DNA of 64,000 nt, from positions 806,001 to 870,000 of the forward strand of contig JAYJMM010000039.1 of the NCBI GenBank assembly GCA_037349105.1. Reading direction: 5' to 3'. A program made the position numbers and the translations under genes. Positions within the stretch are counted from its first letter, which is position 1. Every line of letters begins with the position of its first letter. The DNA is from Limnomonas spitsbergensis. Lineage: Eukaryota; Chlorophyta; Chlorophyceae; Chlamydomonadales. The notes beneath the pieces were generated by a model. The model made no database searches. It had not been told where the DNA came from and saw only the letters and a program-made list of their open reading frames with translations. Shown here in pieces: positions 10,223-21,969 of this stretch.

Positions 10223-11453
10223 GCTTCCAACGAAGAGGAGGTGTCGGCCCTCGAGGGGCAGATAGACAGCCAAGAAGGGCTAAGGGGGAATAGGAAGCCC
10301 CTAGAACAGTAGTACGCGCTGAGCACTTGACGGAACCCACGCCATACCTGGAAGAACGAGCCGGTGCCAGCCCTAGGGGAACACCCCATGGGCGGCACGA
10401 CTGGCACTAGTAGGCAGCAGGCAGTGGACCGACGTCCAGCAGGACGTAGCCTAGTACTCAAGTAAAAAGCTTTCCCGATGTACCGTAGGAGCAGGAGCAG
10501 CGAGCCAAAGGAGTACATAGTGATGACGGCTACAGCGCTGATTCCAGTAGTAGACTTGCATGACAATTGCCTTTGAAGTAGAGATTGCCGCAGGGCCAAC
10601 CAGCAGAGGGGCAAGACTAGGATAGGACACCGCTGCTACTGCACTCATCTCCTGTGGCCTAGGGCCAGGTGTCAATGGTGCATTGGGGCGAGAGCAGCGG
10701 ACGGTCTGCGGTTGTCTGTGTGCTTGACTGAGGCCTTTGGATTGGAACGCTTCCAAGCGTTAGAACATGTGAATGCTGACAGTTTCTGAGGATTCTGTAG
10801 ATTCTGACGGGTTCTGGATTTCTGACGGATTTTGATGGTTTTTTGAATTTACCCAAGCATGACACTGGTGACGGTACCGAATTATTTGTGCCATGATCAG
10901 GCCAGAGAGAGGTCGGGAGGAGCCCAGAGGCCTTTGTCGAGTGTGCGTAACCGTGGGAGGACCTAGGGTTAGCCACGCATTTCAGTGAAATTTCTGTGGT
11001 GAATTTCCTTTTGTGGATGTCCTGCAGCACATTTCCTGCAGTGGATTTTCTTTCGTGGATTTTCTTTCGACTAGCTGGATTGCAGTCAGATGTGTAGGAG
11101 ACTTCCGTGTTAGGGAACTGACAAGTGATGAGTGTACATATTTTCCGATTCCAGTTTCAGTACCACCCCTAGTCCGGCTCCCCACGCAAGCCCTGAGTGC
11201 TTATCGTGAGGAGCGGGGGGCGAGTAAAGTAGGGGCGGTACCCACAGCTAGGGGCGCCCGGGTAGGCCAGCCTTCCCTCTTATACGGTACGCTGTACCAG
11301 GTTACCCCTTTACAGCCCTTGTACCTCCGCAGTGTAGTACAAGAGGCACGTGTGTACAGGTGTTCAACCTTAGTTGTGAGTAGTTTGAGCCTATCTAAGG
11401 CAGTACTGACAGCTTACACCATTTTGGCACGGTTACTGCTTTATGGTGCGACA
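10223..11453 (+). repeat. 3' noncoding region and terminal B-like repeat of retroelement 1
   Basis: The first part aligns by eye with 46576-46800 downstream of gag in retroelement 2 (gcttccaac, gagcacttgacgg). The last 280 bp align with 47285-47570 and, inverted, with 24869-25090: they share a gaggagcgggggg/gtaggggcggtacccac block and end in ctgctttatggtgcgaca. Around 10760-10850 there are ttctgacgg-type short repeats. Confidence 0.65.
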
Positions 11454-12300
11454 TTGGGTGAGATGCCCTGGCTTTTGTGGAAGAAGTGGTACCGTAGATA
11501 TTGTTGAGGCATAGGCGTTCTCAGAGGCTGGAACTTCCTTTGCGCGCACTTACCGGTCAGGGACCCAAAGGCCTTGACTCCTCAGCGATGGGGGACCCTC
11601 GCACTGCCTTCCCTTCTGAAGGGGTCTCACTCCTTCGTGAAATCGTGGTCCTCTATCTCTTCCTTTACCCTCTTGCCCTCGCTCTTGCCTAGTGAGTATA
11701 ATTTCGTTCTTCCAACTTGACTGCTGGGCCCTGCGCGGCCGAGCTCTTTTGAGCACAGCTAACGGCTTACGAAGTGTATTCATTGGGTAACGGCCATCAG
11801 ATTTAAGGCTGTGCCAATTGAATGGCAAATAACAAGGCCATAAGTCGATTGCTGCGGTACTGGTAATTCTACCTGAACACGGAGATTGATGAGACTAGGG
11901 GATGAGACCACTTACCACAGATGACTCCTCTCTCTCCCACTGTATAGATCGCCGGGCACCATGTTCCTGCCCCATGGTCCAGACTATGCATAGTAGCTGG
12001 AATGAGCTAAGTCATTCCCTATCAGCCTCATGCGGCCGAGTTCGGCAGGGTCTATCGGGTATGTACCATTCTAAACATATTAGTCCAACGCTCTTCATAA
12101 ACTACGGGGGGCTATTTTTAGACCTTTCCTTTTTGGGGTGGTCTTTCCTTCTCCTTTTTCCGTCTGTTCCTTTCCCTTCTCCTCTCACATTCACTTTATT
12201 TTCCTCCCGACCAGACAATCGGGCGCCCACACGGCCGAGCCTTTTTTAGCATGGTGTAACCGACGTCATTGACTAAGGGCAGATGTCACACATGTCCCTA
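11454..12300. other. Intergenic, no supported gene
   Basis: Two pyrimidine-rich stretches (about 11600-11700 and 12120-12200) are each followed by a cggccgagc-tttt motif (11735, 12232), suggesting diverged copies of one dispersed repeat. No coding sequence supported. Confidence 0.35.
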
Positions 12301-12436
12301 ACCTACAAAACGCCCTGAAGGCCCTCATAGGCTGAAATTGAACAGCTAATAATCTTGATTATGATGTTGTTTAGGATAGGGGACATGGTTTGCTGCAAGG
12401 ATCTTACTAGAAACAACCACAACAACCACTCACCCG

Positions 12437-12511
12437 AGATGATGTCTCCGACGCCATGCTTTGACCCAAAGGTATTGTGGGCTGATGCACGGACGTCTAT
12501 TATTGGGCGCC
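12437..12511 (-). CDS. Possible small host exon
   Basis: The minus strand shows an acceptor-like caccttccag, then about 75 bp open (RPIIDVRASAHNTFGSKHGV), then a donor-like gtgagt. No family recognised. It could be a downstream exon of the minus-strand gene at 12751-13035 or 13090-14383. Confidence 0.25.
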
Positions 12512-12750
12512 TGGAAGGTGACATGAAGAGAAGAACTAAACTCGCTTGAGAAACAATTACATCCATGTGAGCAAGGCGAGAATAATTTCCAATGCACTGC
12601 CAGCGTTCTGAACAACATGTCATATCAAACAACATATCGGATTGTGCATCAAACAACTAATTAAATCTCAATCAACTTATCGGATTGTGTATGTAATAAC
12701 TCATTGACTTGTATTTGCCAAGATATCAGCAATGAATCAAGGGCCTGTCA

Positions 12751-13035
12751 TACTGCAAAACAGCAGTGAATCGTTGAACCCCTGGTTTTAACATAGGAAA
12801 CAGTCTGAAAGAGCGTACTCCCTATGCATTCCCACATAATGGCTATTGCAAACAACACGAAGGACTTCCAGTATCCTTTGTAAAAACTAGTCAGCCAAGC
12901 GCAAACACCGAAAGGATTGTGGAAGTCCAATTCCCGTACCCATCCCCGCTTTAGTAAACCGAGGAAAAGCCTCCTCACTGCCACAATGTAAGGCATCAAG
13001 CTAGCCCGGAAGACCTTGGATCCATCACGACACAT
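12751..13035 (-). CDS. Small membrane-protein-like ORF, unknown
   Basis: An ATG-started ORF of 95 residues (begins MCRDGSKVFRASLMPYIVAV) with two hydrophobic stretches, the second (SFVLFAIAIMWECIG) long enough to span a membrane. Base composition is more AT-rich than the neighbouring ankyrin gene. No family recognised. It could be a chance ORF or an exon of a larger gene. Confidence 0.25.
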
Positions 13036-13089
13036 CCAGACTGATCTCTAACAACAGATCCAGGTGAATCCAACACCGCCACCATGGCT

Positions 13090-14383
13090 CTATTGCAGAT
13101 AATCCACCTTGGTTCCATCAAAACCGATTAACCGATCCTGTCCAACGAGGTGGTTTTCCAGCAGCAACACAATCTCAGCGTGGCCAAAGGCTGTTGCAGA
13201 TCTCATGGGCTTCCCTCCCTGGCAGTCAGCGCGAGGCGCGTGCTCTGGCCAGCCCAACAGCAGGCGCACCACCGCCAAGTGACCCTCCTCCACCGCCCCA
13301 CAGAGAGTCTCTCCGTCCTGGCAGTCAGCGCGGGGCGCGTGCTGCCCCCATCCCAGCAGCAGCCGCACCAGCGCCTCCTTGCCGTTTGTGGCAGCAAGGA
13401 TCAGCGCCTGTCCGTCCCGGCAGTCTGTGTGCGGCGCATGCTCCCGCCAGCGCAGCAGCAGCTTCACTACCTCCTCATGCCCGCGCAACGCCGCCCAGAC
13501 GAGCGCCTGCCCGTCCGCGCAGTCAGCGCGGGGGGCCTCCCGCCTGCACTCGAGCAGCGCCCGCACGACGCCCAGGTGACCGCCCTCGGCAGCCCTGCAG
13601 AGAGCAGAGCCGTCCTGGCAGTTGGCGCGGGGCGCATGCTGCCACCAGCCGAGCAGAAGGCGCACCACTGCCTCATGGCCGCCCCGGGCAGCCTCTACCA
13701 AGGCCTGGCCTTCCTGGCAGTCCGCGCGGGGCGCATTCGTCTCCCACTCAAGCAGCATCAGAACCACCGCCATGTGGCCGCCACCGGCAGCCTTGAGCAG
13801 CGCCCAACCGTCCCGGCTATCGGCGCGCGGAGTTTGCTCCGGCCACTCCAGTAGCATTCTCACCACCGCGGCGTGACCACTCCGGGCAGCCTCCACCAGG
13901 GCCAGGCCATCACAGCAGTCGGCGCACGGCGCATGCTCCGGCCAGCCCAGCAGAAGCCTCATCACCGGCCCCTGCCCCCTCCCTGCGGCCACCACAAACG
14001 CCCAACCTTTGTGCATGTCCGCTTTCGGTGTGTGTTTCCGGCCACTCAAGCAACAGCCGCACCACCGCCTCGCAGCCGCCACCAGCAGCCCCCACTAGGG
14101 CCATGCCGTCCTGGCAATCTGCCCTTGGTGCATGCTCCGGCCAACCCAGGAGCAGCCGTACTGCAGCCTCGTTGCCGTGCCATGCCGCCTCTGCCAGCGC
14201 CTCGCCTTGCAGGCAGTCCGCACGGGCAGTCCTGAGCAGCTGCCGCATGACCGCAAGCTGGTCGATGGCGGGGCTGGCATAGCGGGCTGACCTCAGTAGA
14301 GCCTCGTCAGGTCCGTTAGCTGCAGCATTGTTTGGTATGTCGCATCCCTGTTCTCGAACTTGTTGGCTGGAAGACCCCCACAC
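13090..14383 (-). CDS. Ankyrin-repeat protein, frame broken at an AC microsatellite
   Basis: About ten ankyrin-type units of 34-36 residues follow a pattern like RADCQDGQALVEAARGGHEA then VVRLLLGWPEHAP. They occupy two frames: 13910-14383 (5' part) and 13090-14082 (3' part). The switch occurs at about 14030-14045, where the sequence reads gaaacacacaccg; removing one AC would restore WPEHTPKADM, which fits the repeat consensus. So the break is a 2-bp expansion of an AC run, either a real mutation or a sequence error. Ankyrin repeats act as protein-binding scaffolds; the partner is unknown. The C-terminus ends at 13090 after a non-repeat tail (FDGTKVDYLQ). Upstream exons may lie in the module array at 14.4-16.1 kb. 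Confidence 0.65.
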
Positions 14384-14398
14384 ACACCACCATCACCT

Positions 14399-14632
14399 CT
14401 ATCCTCCCACACACACACATGCGGTGAAGCAGCCCATATTCACCTGCGCACTCAATGCTCCCCATGTGGCAACGGCAGCCTGCAGAGTTGTGAGGTACGC
14501 CGCATACCTGTCCTTAACCAACCCGATCGAAAGACCCGCATACACAGAAACACAATGAAGCGGCCCACTTACCTGCGCACTCAATGCTCCGCGTGTGGCA
14601 GCGGCTGCCTGTAGCGGGGTGATGTGTGCCAA
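14399..14632 (-). CDS. Two related exon-like segments upstream of the ankyrin gene
   Basis: The minus strand carries two similar segments encoding YAAYLTTLQAAVATWGALSA and a second ITPLQAAAATRGALSAQV copy. They are about 125 bp apart and look like duplicated exons. They lie in the same orientation as the ankyrin gene. Confidence 0.35.
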   Translation of the reverse strand: MAHITPLQAAAATRGALSAQVSGPLHCVSVYAGLSIGLVKDRYAAYLTTLQAAVATWGALSAQVNMGCFTACVCVGG

Positions 14633-14689
14633 GTCCTTGTCCTTTTATCTTGTCCGACAGCGTGTTGGCCACCAAGGCAACTGCCAACG

Positions 14690-16110
14690 TCATGTCACCC
14701 GGGTTGATGGTGAAGCGCTCCATTAACAGACCCAGCACCGCGTGGTAGGCAACAGACACAGATCTGAAGGACAGGGAATGAGAGGGGGGACAAGGAGTTG
14801 AAGGCCATAGCCACGGACAGCTTGACGTACCCATGCCATCTCGGATTGAAGGTGAAGCACGCCATCAGCAGACCAAGCACCGCAAGATAGGCAACAGACA
14901 CAGATCTGAGGGGGGGGGGGGAGAAGAGAGAGGGGGGGCAAAGACTTGAAGGTGAAACACCAAGGCCCCGGAGAGCATCATGTCATCCGATTTACTGTGA
15001 AGGGCTCCATGAACCGACCCAGCACTGCGAGGTAGGCAACAGAGACGGATCTGAGGGAGAGAGGTGGGGGGACAATCTGAAGTCGTGGCCACAGCCAGAG
15101 CCATGTCATCCGGGTTGCTGGTAAAACACTCCATTAACAGACCCAGCACTGCGAGGTAGGCTACAGAGACGGATCTGAGGGAGGGAGGTGGGGGGACAAT
15201 CTGAAGCCGTGGCTACAGCCAGTGACATGTCATCCGGGTTGCTGGTGAAACACTCCATTAACAGACCCAGCACTGCGAGGTAGGCAATAGAGACAGACCT
15301 CAAGTGCAGAGAAAGAGAGAGGGGGGGCACAAGATTGAAGGGGGAGGGAAAGAGACAGGGGGGCGACAAATTGAAGGGGGAGGGAAAGAGAGAGTGGGGG
15401 CAAGGCGCAACACTATGGACACCAACAGCGACATGTCACCCGGGTCGGTACCAGCGAGGCCTTCCATGGGCAGACCCAGAATCGCAAGGTACGCCACAGA
15501 GACAGATCTGAAGGAGGAAGTGAAAGAGAGGGGAGACTCACGATTTGAAGGCGCAACACCATGGACACCGACAGCGACATGTCATCCGGGCCATGCTGAT
15601 GCCCTCCATGAGCCGACCCGGCACCACGAGGAAGGTCACAGAGACAGATCCGAGGGAGGAAACAAGGAGGGGGGGTGGAGGCGGAGAGTGCAGGTGGAGG
15701 GAAAGAGAAGGAGACAAAGAGTTGAAGGGTAATAACGGCCCAGCAATATGGCCGTTGACAGCGTCATGTCATCAGGGCAATAATGATGCGCTCCATGAGC
15801 TGACCCGCACCGCGAGGAAGGTCACAGAGACAGATCAAAGAGGGTGATATATAGAGGTAAAACAAACACACAGTGAAGGATTTGGGAGAGGGACGGGGAG
15901 AGAGAGTGGGGCAGAACAAAAAGCGGATATGAGAGAGGAAAAGGGAAAGAGAGAGAGGGGCGATGAAGACGCAAAACAAATAACACAGGAGCGGCTCAGG
16001 AAGAGAGAGGACGGCAGAGAGAGCAGGGGGGGGGGGCGGGTCTTTCGGTACAGATGCTTCCGTAAACCCAACACCACGAGAAAGCCCACAGGGGCGGATC
16101 AGAGAGACAG
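14690..16110 (-). repeat. Nine degenerate exon-like modules (about 78 bp each)
   Basis: Modules lie at about 14692-14769, 14832-14910, 14980-15057, 15103-15180, 15226-15303, 15433-15512, 15579-15658, 15765-15840 and 16050-16110. On the minus strand each begins near cagatccgtctctgttgcct, giving peptides such as SVAYLAVLGLLMECFTSNPD, and ends near a conserved gatgacatg. Purine-rich low-complexity spacers separate them. The pattern suggests repeated exon duplication in an alpha-helical repeat protein, probably the 5' part of the ankyrin-type gene downstream. Several modules are degenerate, so many may be dead. Confidence 0.5.
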
Positions 16111-17020
16111 AGATTAAGACGCAGAACGGGATGGTGTTCAAAAGAGGGAGAATAGGAGGGAGGAGTGACATCAAGAGATTTGAAAATCCAGAAGTAATCT
16201 CGAAATCTGGGTCTCAGCAATTGTCTCAGCATTCAGAATTAGAAAAGGGGGCAAACTAGGCGTACAGCCAAGCGGCAGTGTAGTAGAGCGGCGGCGCATC
16301 TGCCAACAAGAGCCTTAACGTCGCCCTCCTATTCTGCACACACAGCTCCACCGTCAGAAGATGCAAGCGTGCGTCTTCCTTAGCTCTGCTGATTGAGGTT
16401 GTAAGGGACAACACAACTTCCGAAGGAGGTTGCTGTCACCTGCAGCCTGGCATCAGCATCCTCTCCCCACGCCATGCAGGTCATTCATACCATGCCCCAT
16501 GCCCATGCAGCCACGCAAACATTTGCCAAGGGCACCCATGCCCATGCACCATGGGCTGCCACTCGCGCTTTAACTGGCACTTGTTGATGGTGTCTGCGTA
16601 GGAAGCAAGATGTGGCGACAGCACTTTGTCCAGCACAGCCATGCATCGCCTGCCCTTCACCCTTAAACCTTATCCCTCAGTGTTTACCCCTCCACCTGTT
16701 GACGGTGTCTGAGTGGGACACGAGATACAGCAACGGTGAATCAAACACCGTCAATAATCAGCTGCCCCGGCTATACCCTCTCGTCTCGAATCCCTGTGCG
16801 GAAGTCTTTACCCCTCCACCTGTTCATAATGTCTGCGTAGGACGCGAGATGAAGGGAGAGAAGGTCCAGCACCGCCATGCAGCGGCTAGTATCCATGGAG
16901 CTGGGTGGCCTGCCGCTGCCCTTGCCTGGAGGGACAAGCAGCAGGTGTTCAGGGGGAATGGCTGGTATTTGTAACTGCCAATAATTTATCTACGTATCTG
17001 TTGATCTCTTGATCCGTGGA
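16111..17020. other. Intergenic, no supported gene
   Basis: Short repeated phrases occur (cacctgttgacggtgtctgagt near 16690, a related copy near 16815), suggesting a diverged local duplication. No gene supported. Confidence 0.35.
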
Positions 17021-17029
17021 CAACTGCCA

Positions 17030-17225
17030 AACAGTGTAACTGTCAATCAGTGTAACTGCCAATCGGTGTAACTGTCAATCAGTGTACCTGCCAATCGGTG
17101 TAACTGCCAATCAGTTTACCTGCCAATCAGTGTAACTGCCAATCATGTACCCGTGGATCTGTTGATCGGTGGATGGCGGCCAATCATTGTAACTGCCCTT
17201 GTAACTGCCAATCATTTATTTGCCT
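17030..17225. repeat. Minisatellite, GTAACTGCCAATC type
   Basis: Around nine imperfect units of about 16-18 bp (gtaactgccaatcagt) occur, with interspersed gttgatc-type segments. Confidence 0.75.
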
Positions 17226-17738
17226 ATATGTAAATCTGCCGATCCGTGGAACATAGCCAACCAATGCAACTGCCTGTCACTTTGCAAGAAAGGAATGAAG
17301 AAGGGAGGAGACAACAATCAGCCGGGACAAGGGAACACGAGGCACGTACTCAGAAATAAATAAACTGATGAAAGAAAATGGGCGGCTGCCTCTTGTCAGC
17401 CTGATTTCCCTTCATTCCTTATGTTGATTATAGACCGATTGTCCCAAGGGGCTGCCCCCCCGGCACCGCCTACGTGGGTTTGGCACCTTAGGGCTTCCCG
17501 ACGGACGTATGCCGCTTGGTTTAGAGTGAAGGATTTAGGGTTCGGGGTTCAGGACTTAGGGTTCAGGATTCATGGACCTTAATACTGGAAACCCTGATCC
17601 CTAACCAGCATCAGGGGGTGATCAGGAGCCATGCCTGCCTCTTCAAAACACTACACTGGCACCAGGGGGCACATGAACTCCTCCAACCAGGATTTCCTTA
17701 TCTTCAAACTTTGAAAGCAAATACAGACCAATCCGTCT
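17226..17738. other. Intergenic, nothing supported
   Basis: No gene. Two TTAGGGTTC words near 17526-17565 are too few to call telomeric DNA. Confidence 0.4.
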
Positions 17739-17885
17739 TATCATCCCAGGTTACACATTTGTCATCTCAGATTACACATTTGGTCATATCAGATAAAATG
17801 TTTTATCATCTCAGGTTACTCAACTCAGGTTACACATTTGGTCATCTCAGGTTGTACGTTTTGTCATCACAGTCCAACGGCCACT
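17739..17885. repeat. Minisatellite, CATCTCAGGTTACACATTTG type
   Basis: Five to six imperfect units of about 25 bp containing tcatctcaggttacacattt occur. Confidence 0.7.
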
Positions 17886-18968
17886 GCCAGCTCTGCCAAC
17901 AAGGCAGCAGCACCATCACTATCAAGCCATGACCTATGAAGGCTTAACACCAGCCAGAAAGGCAGCAACACGCAGGTCATTGCTCCTGCGCACACCAGAC
18001 TATGCGCTCACCAGCCTACGGCAAGCCACTGAGCAGCACCTACAGGACTGAAAGGGACCACACTTCAACCAGGACCACAGTCTGAGGACCAAGCAGCACC
18101 CTCATCGCTCGTAAGCTCACCAGGCCACTGCCTATGGCAAGCCGCTGAGTAGCGCCCTCAGGACCGAAGGGGGACCGGGCTTTAACCGAAACTAATCCTG
18201 TGGACCAGAGCATCCTGTGGACCAAAGCATCAGGCTTGTTGCTGCACCTGGCACCCCTGGCCGCGGGCCATGACGTAGCTCACATGTTTCAGGTGAAGCA
18301 AAATCTAGAAGAGAAACAAAATGCAGCCCCCCACACTGACATGGGGTTAAGGGTGTAGGGTTCCTATGGCTCCAGACCTTCAACCCACATAGGTCCCCGC
18401 TACCTGCCTGGCCCTTTCATAAAAGGCTCATGAGTGGATGTGTGAACACTGCCGTGACAACCCACCCTTAATGGCCAGCGTGGCCATTCGTTGAAGTGTG
18501 GCTGAGACCAGCGCCTTGGGCGGACGCAGATTACGGCTCCGGTACGCGCGGCAGACAGGCCGCCAGCGCCGCCTGCAGGTCTTCCCAGTCCTCTGCCCAG
18601 CATAATGCCACCAGGTTCTTTTCCTGGACCTGATCAAGTGAAAACTATTTCTGTGATAACCGGTGCACATTCATGGGGGAAGTAATTGAAGGTGGAGGGG
18701 GAGCAAGGGCACATTGAGGTCCGCCTCCCTTGTCATGAGAGTCGGGAAACAAAGCACGGCCCAACACGAAGCAGCCAGGTCCTTATCCTAGACCTGGTGA
18801 GATAATAAAGACGGATTGGGAGAAAGGGCACATTCACGTCCGCCTCCTCGTCATGAGAGCCAGGGCTAAATCACGGCCCAACACATTTTCAAAATCCATG
18901 GGGAGCGCTCCAGCCGTTCCCTCCCTGCGCAGTAGCAGGGTCACCCCAGAGTGATTTATAGGGTTTCT
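17886..18968. other. Intergenic, diverged duplication, no gene supported
   Basis: Phrases around 18040-18100 and 18125-18190 repeat (aggac-gaaaggg-accac-cttcaacc), as do phrases around 18690-18740 and 18805-18860 (gcacatt-aggtccgcctcc-tgtcatgagag). These are local duplications. Small minus-strand ORFs (18400-18670) are not convincing genes. Confidence 0.4.
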
Positions 18969-18974
18969 CGTCTA

Positions 18975-19093
18975 TAACTTATCTATGACTCAGCCATGAC
19001 TCAGCCATGACTCAGCCATGTCTCAACTATGACTCAGCTATGACTCGGCTCTGACTCAGCTATGACTCAGCTATGACTTCGCAATGACTCAGC
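18975..19093. repeat. Minisatellite, 11-bp ATGACTCAGCC
   Basis: About ten units of atgactcagcc/atgactcagct lie head to tail. Confidence 0.8.
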
Positions 19094-19432
19094 TCGTCCC
19101 GGCCTACAGCTGGGGGCGCCTGTCGCCCAGCGCAGCATGCCCTGCTTCTAGGGCCGGCAGTATAGGCTGGTCCAGGCTTGGTCCCCATCAGTTCAGTGGG
19201 GACACATCAACTGCCTGGCCCTTTTCGAATGAGGCTCCTGGATGGAGGTGTAGATGAAGGACCAACTCAGGGCTTAGGGCTAAAAGTTTAAAGCTTCCGG
19301 TTAAGAGCACAGGGCTGGAGGACTCCCACCTGACCAGGAGGTGGGTACACCCACAAGCCACGTACAAAAAATAACCAAACAGAAACAGTACACCTCAGCC
19401 TAACAGGCCCACCCACCTCAGCCCACCCGCCC

Positions 19433-19684
19433 CTACAGACCCACCTCCATGATATCAGGCTTCTTGTTCTTGAACAGGCCGCCCACAGCGCCTGCAATCT
19501 GCGGTAGCTCCGGCAGGCCAAACGGCAACATGGACGCACGGGGTGCCTGCTGCCGACAGCTCGACGGGCAGCCCGGCCGCCGTCGCCACTGCTGGGGGTC
19601 AGGCGCAGCCAGGAGCTTGTTGCGGTACTGTTGTACCGCAGCGTTGTTCCGGAAATGGTGGGACGATGGCCGCTGCTGCCGCAA
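19433..19684 (-). CDS. Possible host exon, unknown protein
   Basis: A minus frame encodes 83 residues ending GGLFKNKKPDIMEVGL, with a donor-like gtgggt directly after the codons for DIME at about 19445. Composition is protein-like (LPFGLPELPQIAGAV). No family recognised; the limits are uncertain. Confidence 0.3.
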   Translation of the reverse strand: MRQQRPSSHHFRNNAAVQQYRNKLLAAPDPQQWRRRPGCPSSCRQQAPRASMLPFGLPELPQIAGAVGGLFKNKKPDIMEVGL

Positions 19685-20525
19685 GACAGTGTGACGAGGA
19701 GTCGGGAACTGGCGGGACGGCCGGCGGATCGGGGTAGCCTGTTGGCTAAGAGGTCGGGAGGGGAGGGAGATTGAGAGTGTCCATGGGGGCTCATTTTCGA
19801 TGATGAAAAAAGGCGTAAGCTATGAGGAGCAAAAGCCAAGGGGGGCAGAAGGTATGGATGTTGCAGGTGAAGAGGGGAGAGAAAGGGGAGGGCTCCCTTA
19901 ACCGCCACTCAAACAGAGTCAGGGCGCGGTGGTCGAGCATTTTTATGTCTCACAACTAGCTGCAGGTGCCTTAACAGCACTGGGAAACACACACACACAA
20001 AAGTGAGATTCATTCCCCTGTTTCGTGTCTCTCTCGGAGGGGAGGAATATTTGAATAGGCCATGAGGGGGGGAAGGGGACTGCTGCACAGGGAACAAAAG
20101 CCACAATCAGAATGCAGTGAGCAGCATCAGACTGCAGACAGCAGAATCAGCATGTATACATATTTGCTGCATTTCAGACAGCGGCAACGCCTGCACCCAA
20201 TAGCTCTGTTCGACAAGCCCAAGCGGCGTGGACAGCGACGCCAAAAGGGTGGTTACGCGGGGGAAGGTTGTGTCCTGTCTGAGACAGCCGCTGCATGGCG
20301 TTGGCGAGCACAGGTCCAGGGCATGCGCCTGTCAGTGTTGCGCACCATGACAGGCAGGCAATCTGATAAGCACCTAAACACGGCAGTCATCCCCCCAAAA
20401 TTATGGACCTTATTGGTGCCCACGAGACTAGAACAGCATCTGGATTCGAATGGCATGTATGACAAGCGGGGGCGAGGCATGGCGTCTGCCGAATGTCCCT
20501 GAGGCCTCGATCATTGTGTCCTCCC
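19685..20525. other. Intergenic, no supported gene
   Basis: Short overlapping ORFs on both strands only. Nothing recognised. Confidence 0.35.
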
Positions 20526-20640
20526 AGGGGATTATATTCCCCGGCCGGCAATCCGTCCTTACAAAGGACATATTGCCTGGCCAGCAAATGGTCCTGCCAG
20601 AGGACTGTTTCCCCGGCCGAAGGCTGTTTGGCTTCTGTTA
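20526..20640. repeat. Three imperfect 36-bp repeats
   Basis: The phrase ccccggccggcaatccgtcc recurs with changes as cctggccagcaaatggtcct and ccccggccgaaggctgt. Internal palindromes occur (gtcctt-acaaaggac). Confidence 0.6.
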
Positions 20641-20781
20641 TGATTTTTGAAAGCCCATTTGTTTCTTCGAGCTTGACGTCGGCAAAAAAATATTAAAGGG
20701 TCTGCATAATACGGTACTGGATGGATTCTAGTTGCTGGGTAGGTCTGTGGCTCGCATGGAGCATCCACTGGCGCGGTTGCC

Positions 20782-20985
20782 GGGATGAGCTGAAAGTGTG
20801 GAAGTAAAGGTGCTGTATAGTGCCACGGAAGTTACCTCCAGCGCTAGTTACGCCAGTAGTAGTGCACGTCACCATTACTTCAATGATTGAGCTGTAAGTG
20901 TGGAATTCGTTGTGCTGCATAGTGCCACTGGCGTCACCTGCCTCCAGCGATAGTTACGCCCAGCGGCAGTGCACATGACTGTTAC
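20782..20985. repeat. About 105-bp tandem duplication, two copies
   Basis: Two diverged copies share gagctg-aagtgtgga, gtgctg-atagtgccac, acctccagcg-tagttacgcc and cattacttcaa. Confidence 0.65.
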
Positions 20986-21169
20986 TTCAACGAAAAAAGG
21001 AGTCATAAGTCATCATAGTACTATGTGTCAGATGAGTGGCTCTGCTAAAACCTATCAAACACAACATAGACTGGGCTGTGGATGCCCAGAGGGCAGCAAG
21101 CAGCATGTATGGCTTTGTTGAGGCATGCTGCGGCTGGCCTCTTGCAAAGTCGAACCTGCCCTAGATGAG

Positions 21170-21246
21170 TACATCTTCCTCTACTGCTGCTGCTGCTGAT
21201 ACTGCTGTCGCTGCTGCGACTGCTGTTGCTGCTGCTGATGATGCTC
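21170..21246. repeat. CTG/GCT trinucleotide-rich microsatellite
   Basis: An interrupted (CTG)n tract reads as poly-Ser or poly-Ala in small ORFs. No gene supported around it (20986-21960). Confidence 0.7.
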
Positions 21247-21969
21247 ATGGGTGGAGATGGTCGGGAAAAGATATCAACTCACCAGATGTGTGTCGAGCGG
21301 ACCCCGTGCACGGGCCCGTGGTGGCCGAGGCCGAGACACGCTCCGTGGCTGGCTTGTCGCCTCAGCATGGCACGACTGATTAAATAAGATGCATGGTTTC
21401 AGGCAAGGGGAGGTTTCTGCAGGCGCAATCGCAATCGATGATCCTCTAACTGGGGTTTGTGGGTGGGACGAGGATGAAGGAGGCGATGGCGAGCGATGAG
21501 AGGGCTGCTGTACCGTATATTCAGCCCGATGCGCGTGCGACAGATATTAACTGGTGTACGTGGATTTACAGTGTCCCTGTAGAGGGGAGGTTGCTCGGTA
21601 ACAATAGTATTACCAGAAGTCCTCCGTCTGACCGCGAGACGAAGCATATTAGCCCAGGACGATTTCGTGTGGCTTTTGCCACCTCCTGAGGCGTTTGTTC
21701 CCGAAAGTGACGCAACAGCGTGTCTCGCCAATCGGCTATCAGGACAAAAGGCATCCTGGCGGTCTTGACATAAAAAGAAGCCGCATCCAGTGCTGCCATG
21801 GTATCTGCTGTTTTAACATCACTCCCTTTCGGTGAGGGGGGCACAGGCCCGGTAGATCCAGAAGCATTGCGAGAATGTCCTGCGCCACGCGAGATCATGG
21901 CTCAATGCAAGCGAGAGGAATATAGAATCATGAAGATATAGGCGCGATGAATTTTCTACTACTAATTTA

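Larger units (their letters stand above)
2764..11453 (+). mobile_element. Retroelement 1: pol-less, gag-only relative of the 24020-45728 element
   Basis: The left limit is the last sequence shared with retroelement 2 (ccaagatagaatgccatg at 2764 and 22191). The right limit is the shared 3' end ctgctttatggtgcgaca at 11453, also found at 47570 and, inverted, at 24869 and 24020. The interior holds one long Gag-like ORF and a 1.2-kb 3' noncoding region; no reverse transcriptase or integrase is present. No matching 5' copy of the 3' terminal region was seen upstream, so this is either not a two-LTR element or a 5'-deleted one. Proteins for mobility would have to come from elsewhere (inference). Confidence 0.6.

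Noticed and set aside
11013..11507. 164-residue plus-strand ORF at the 3' end of retroelement 1
   Set aside because: Lies in the shared non-coding terminal region; the counterpart at 47.3 kb is not open in the same frame.
17520..17575. TTAGGGTTC words as interstitial telomere
   Set aside because: Only two imperfect copies in a degenerate phrase; no tract.
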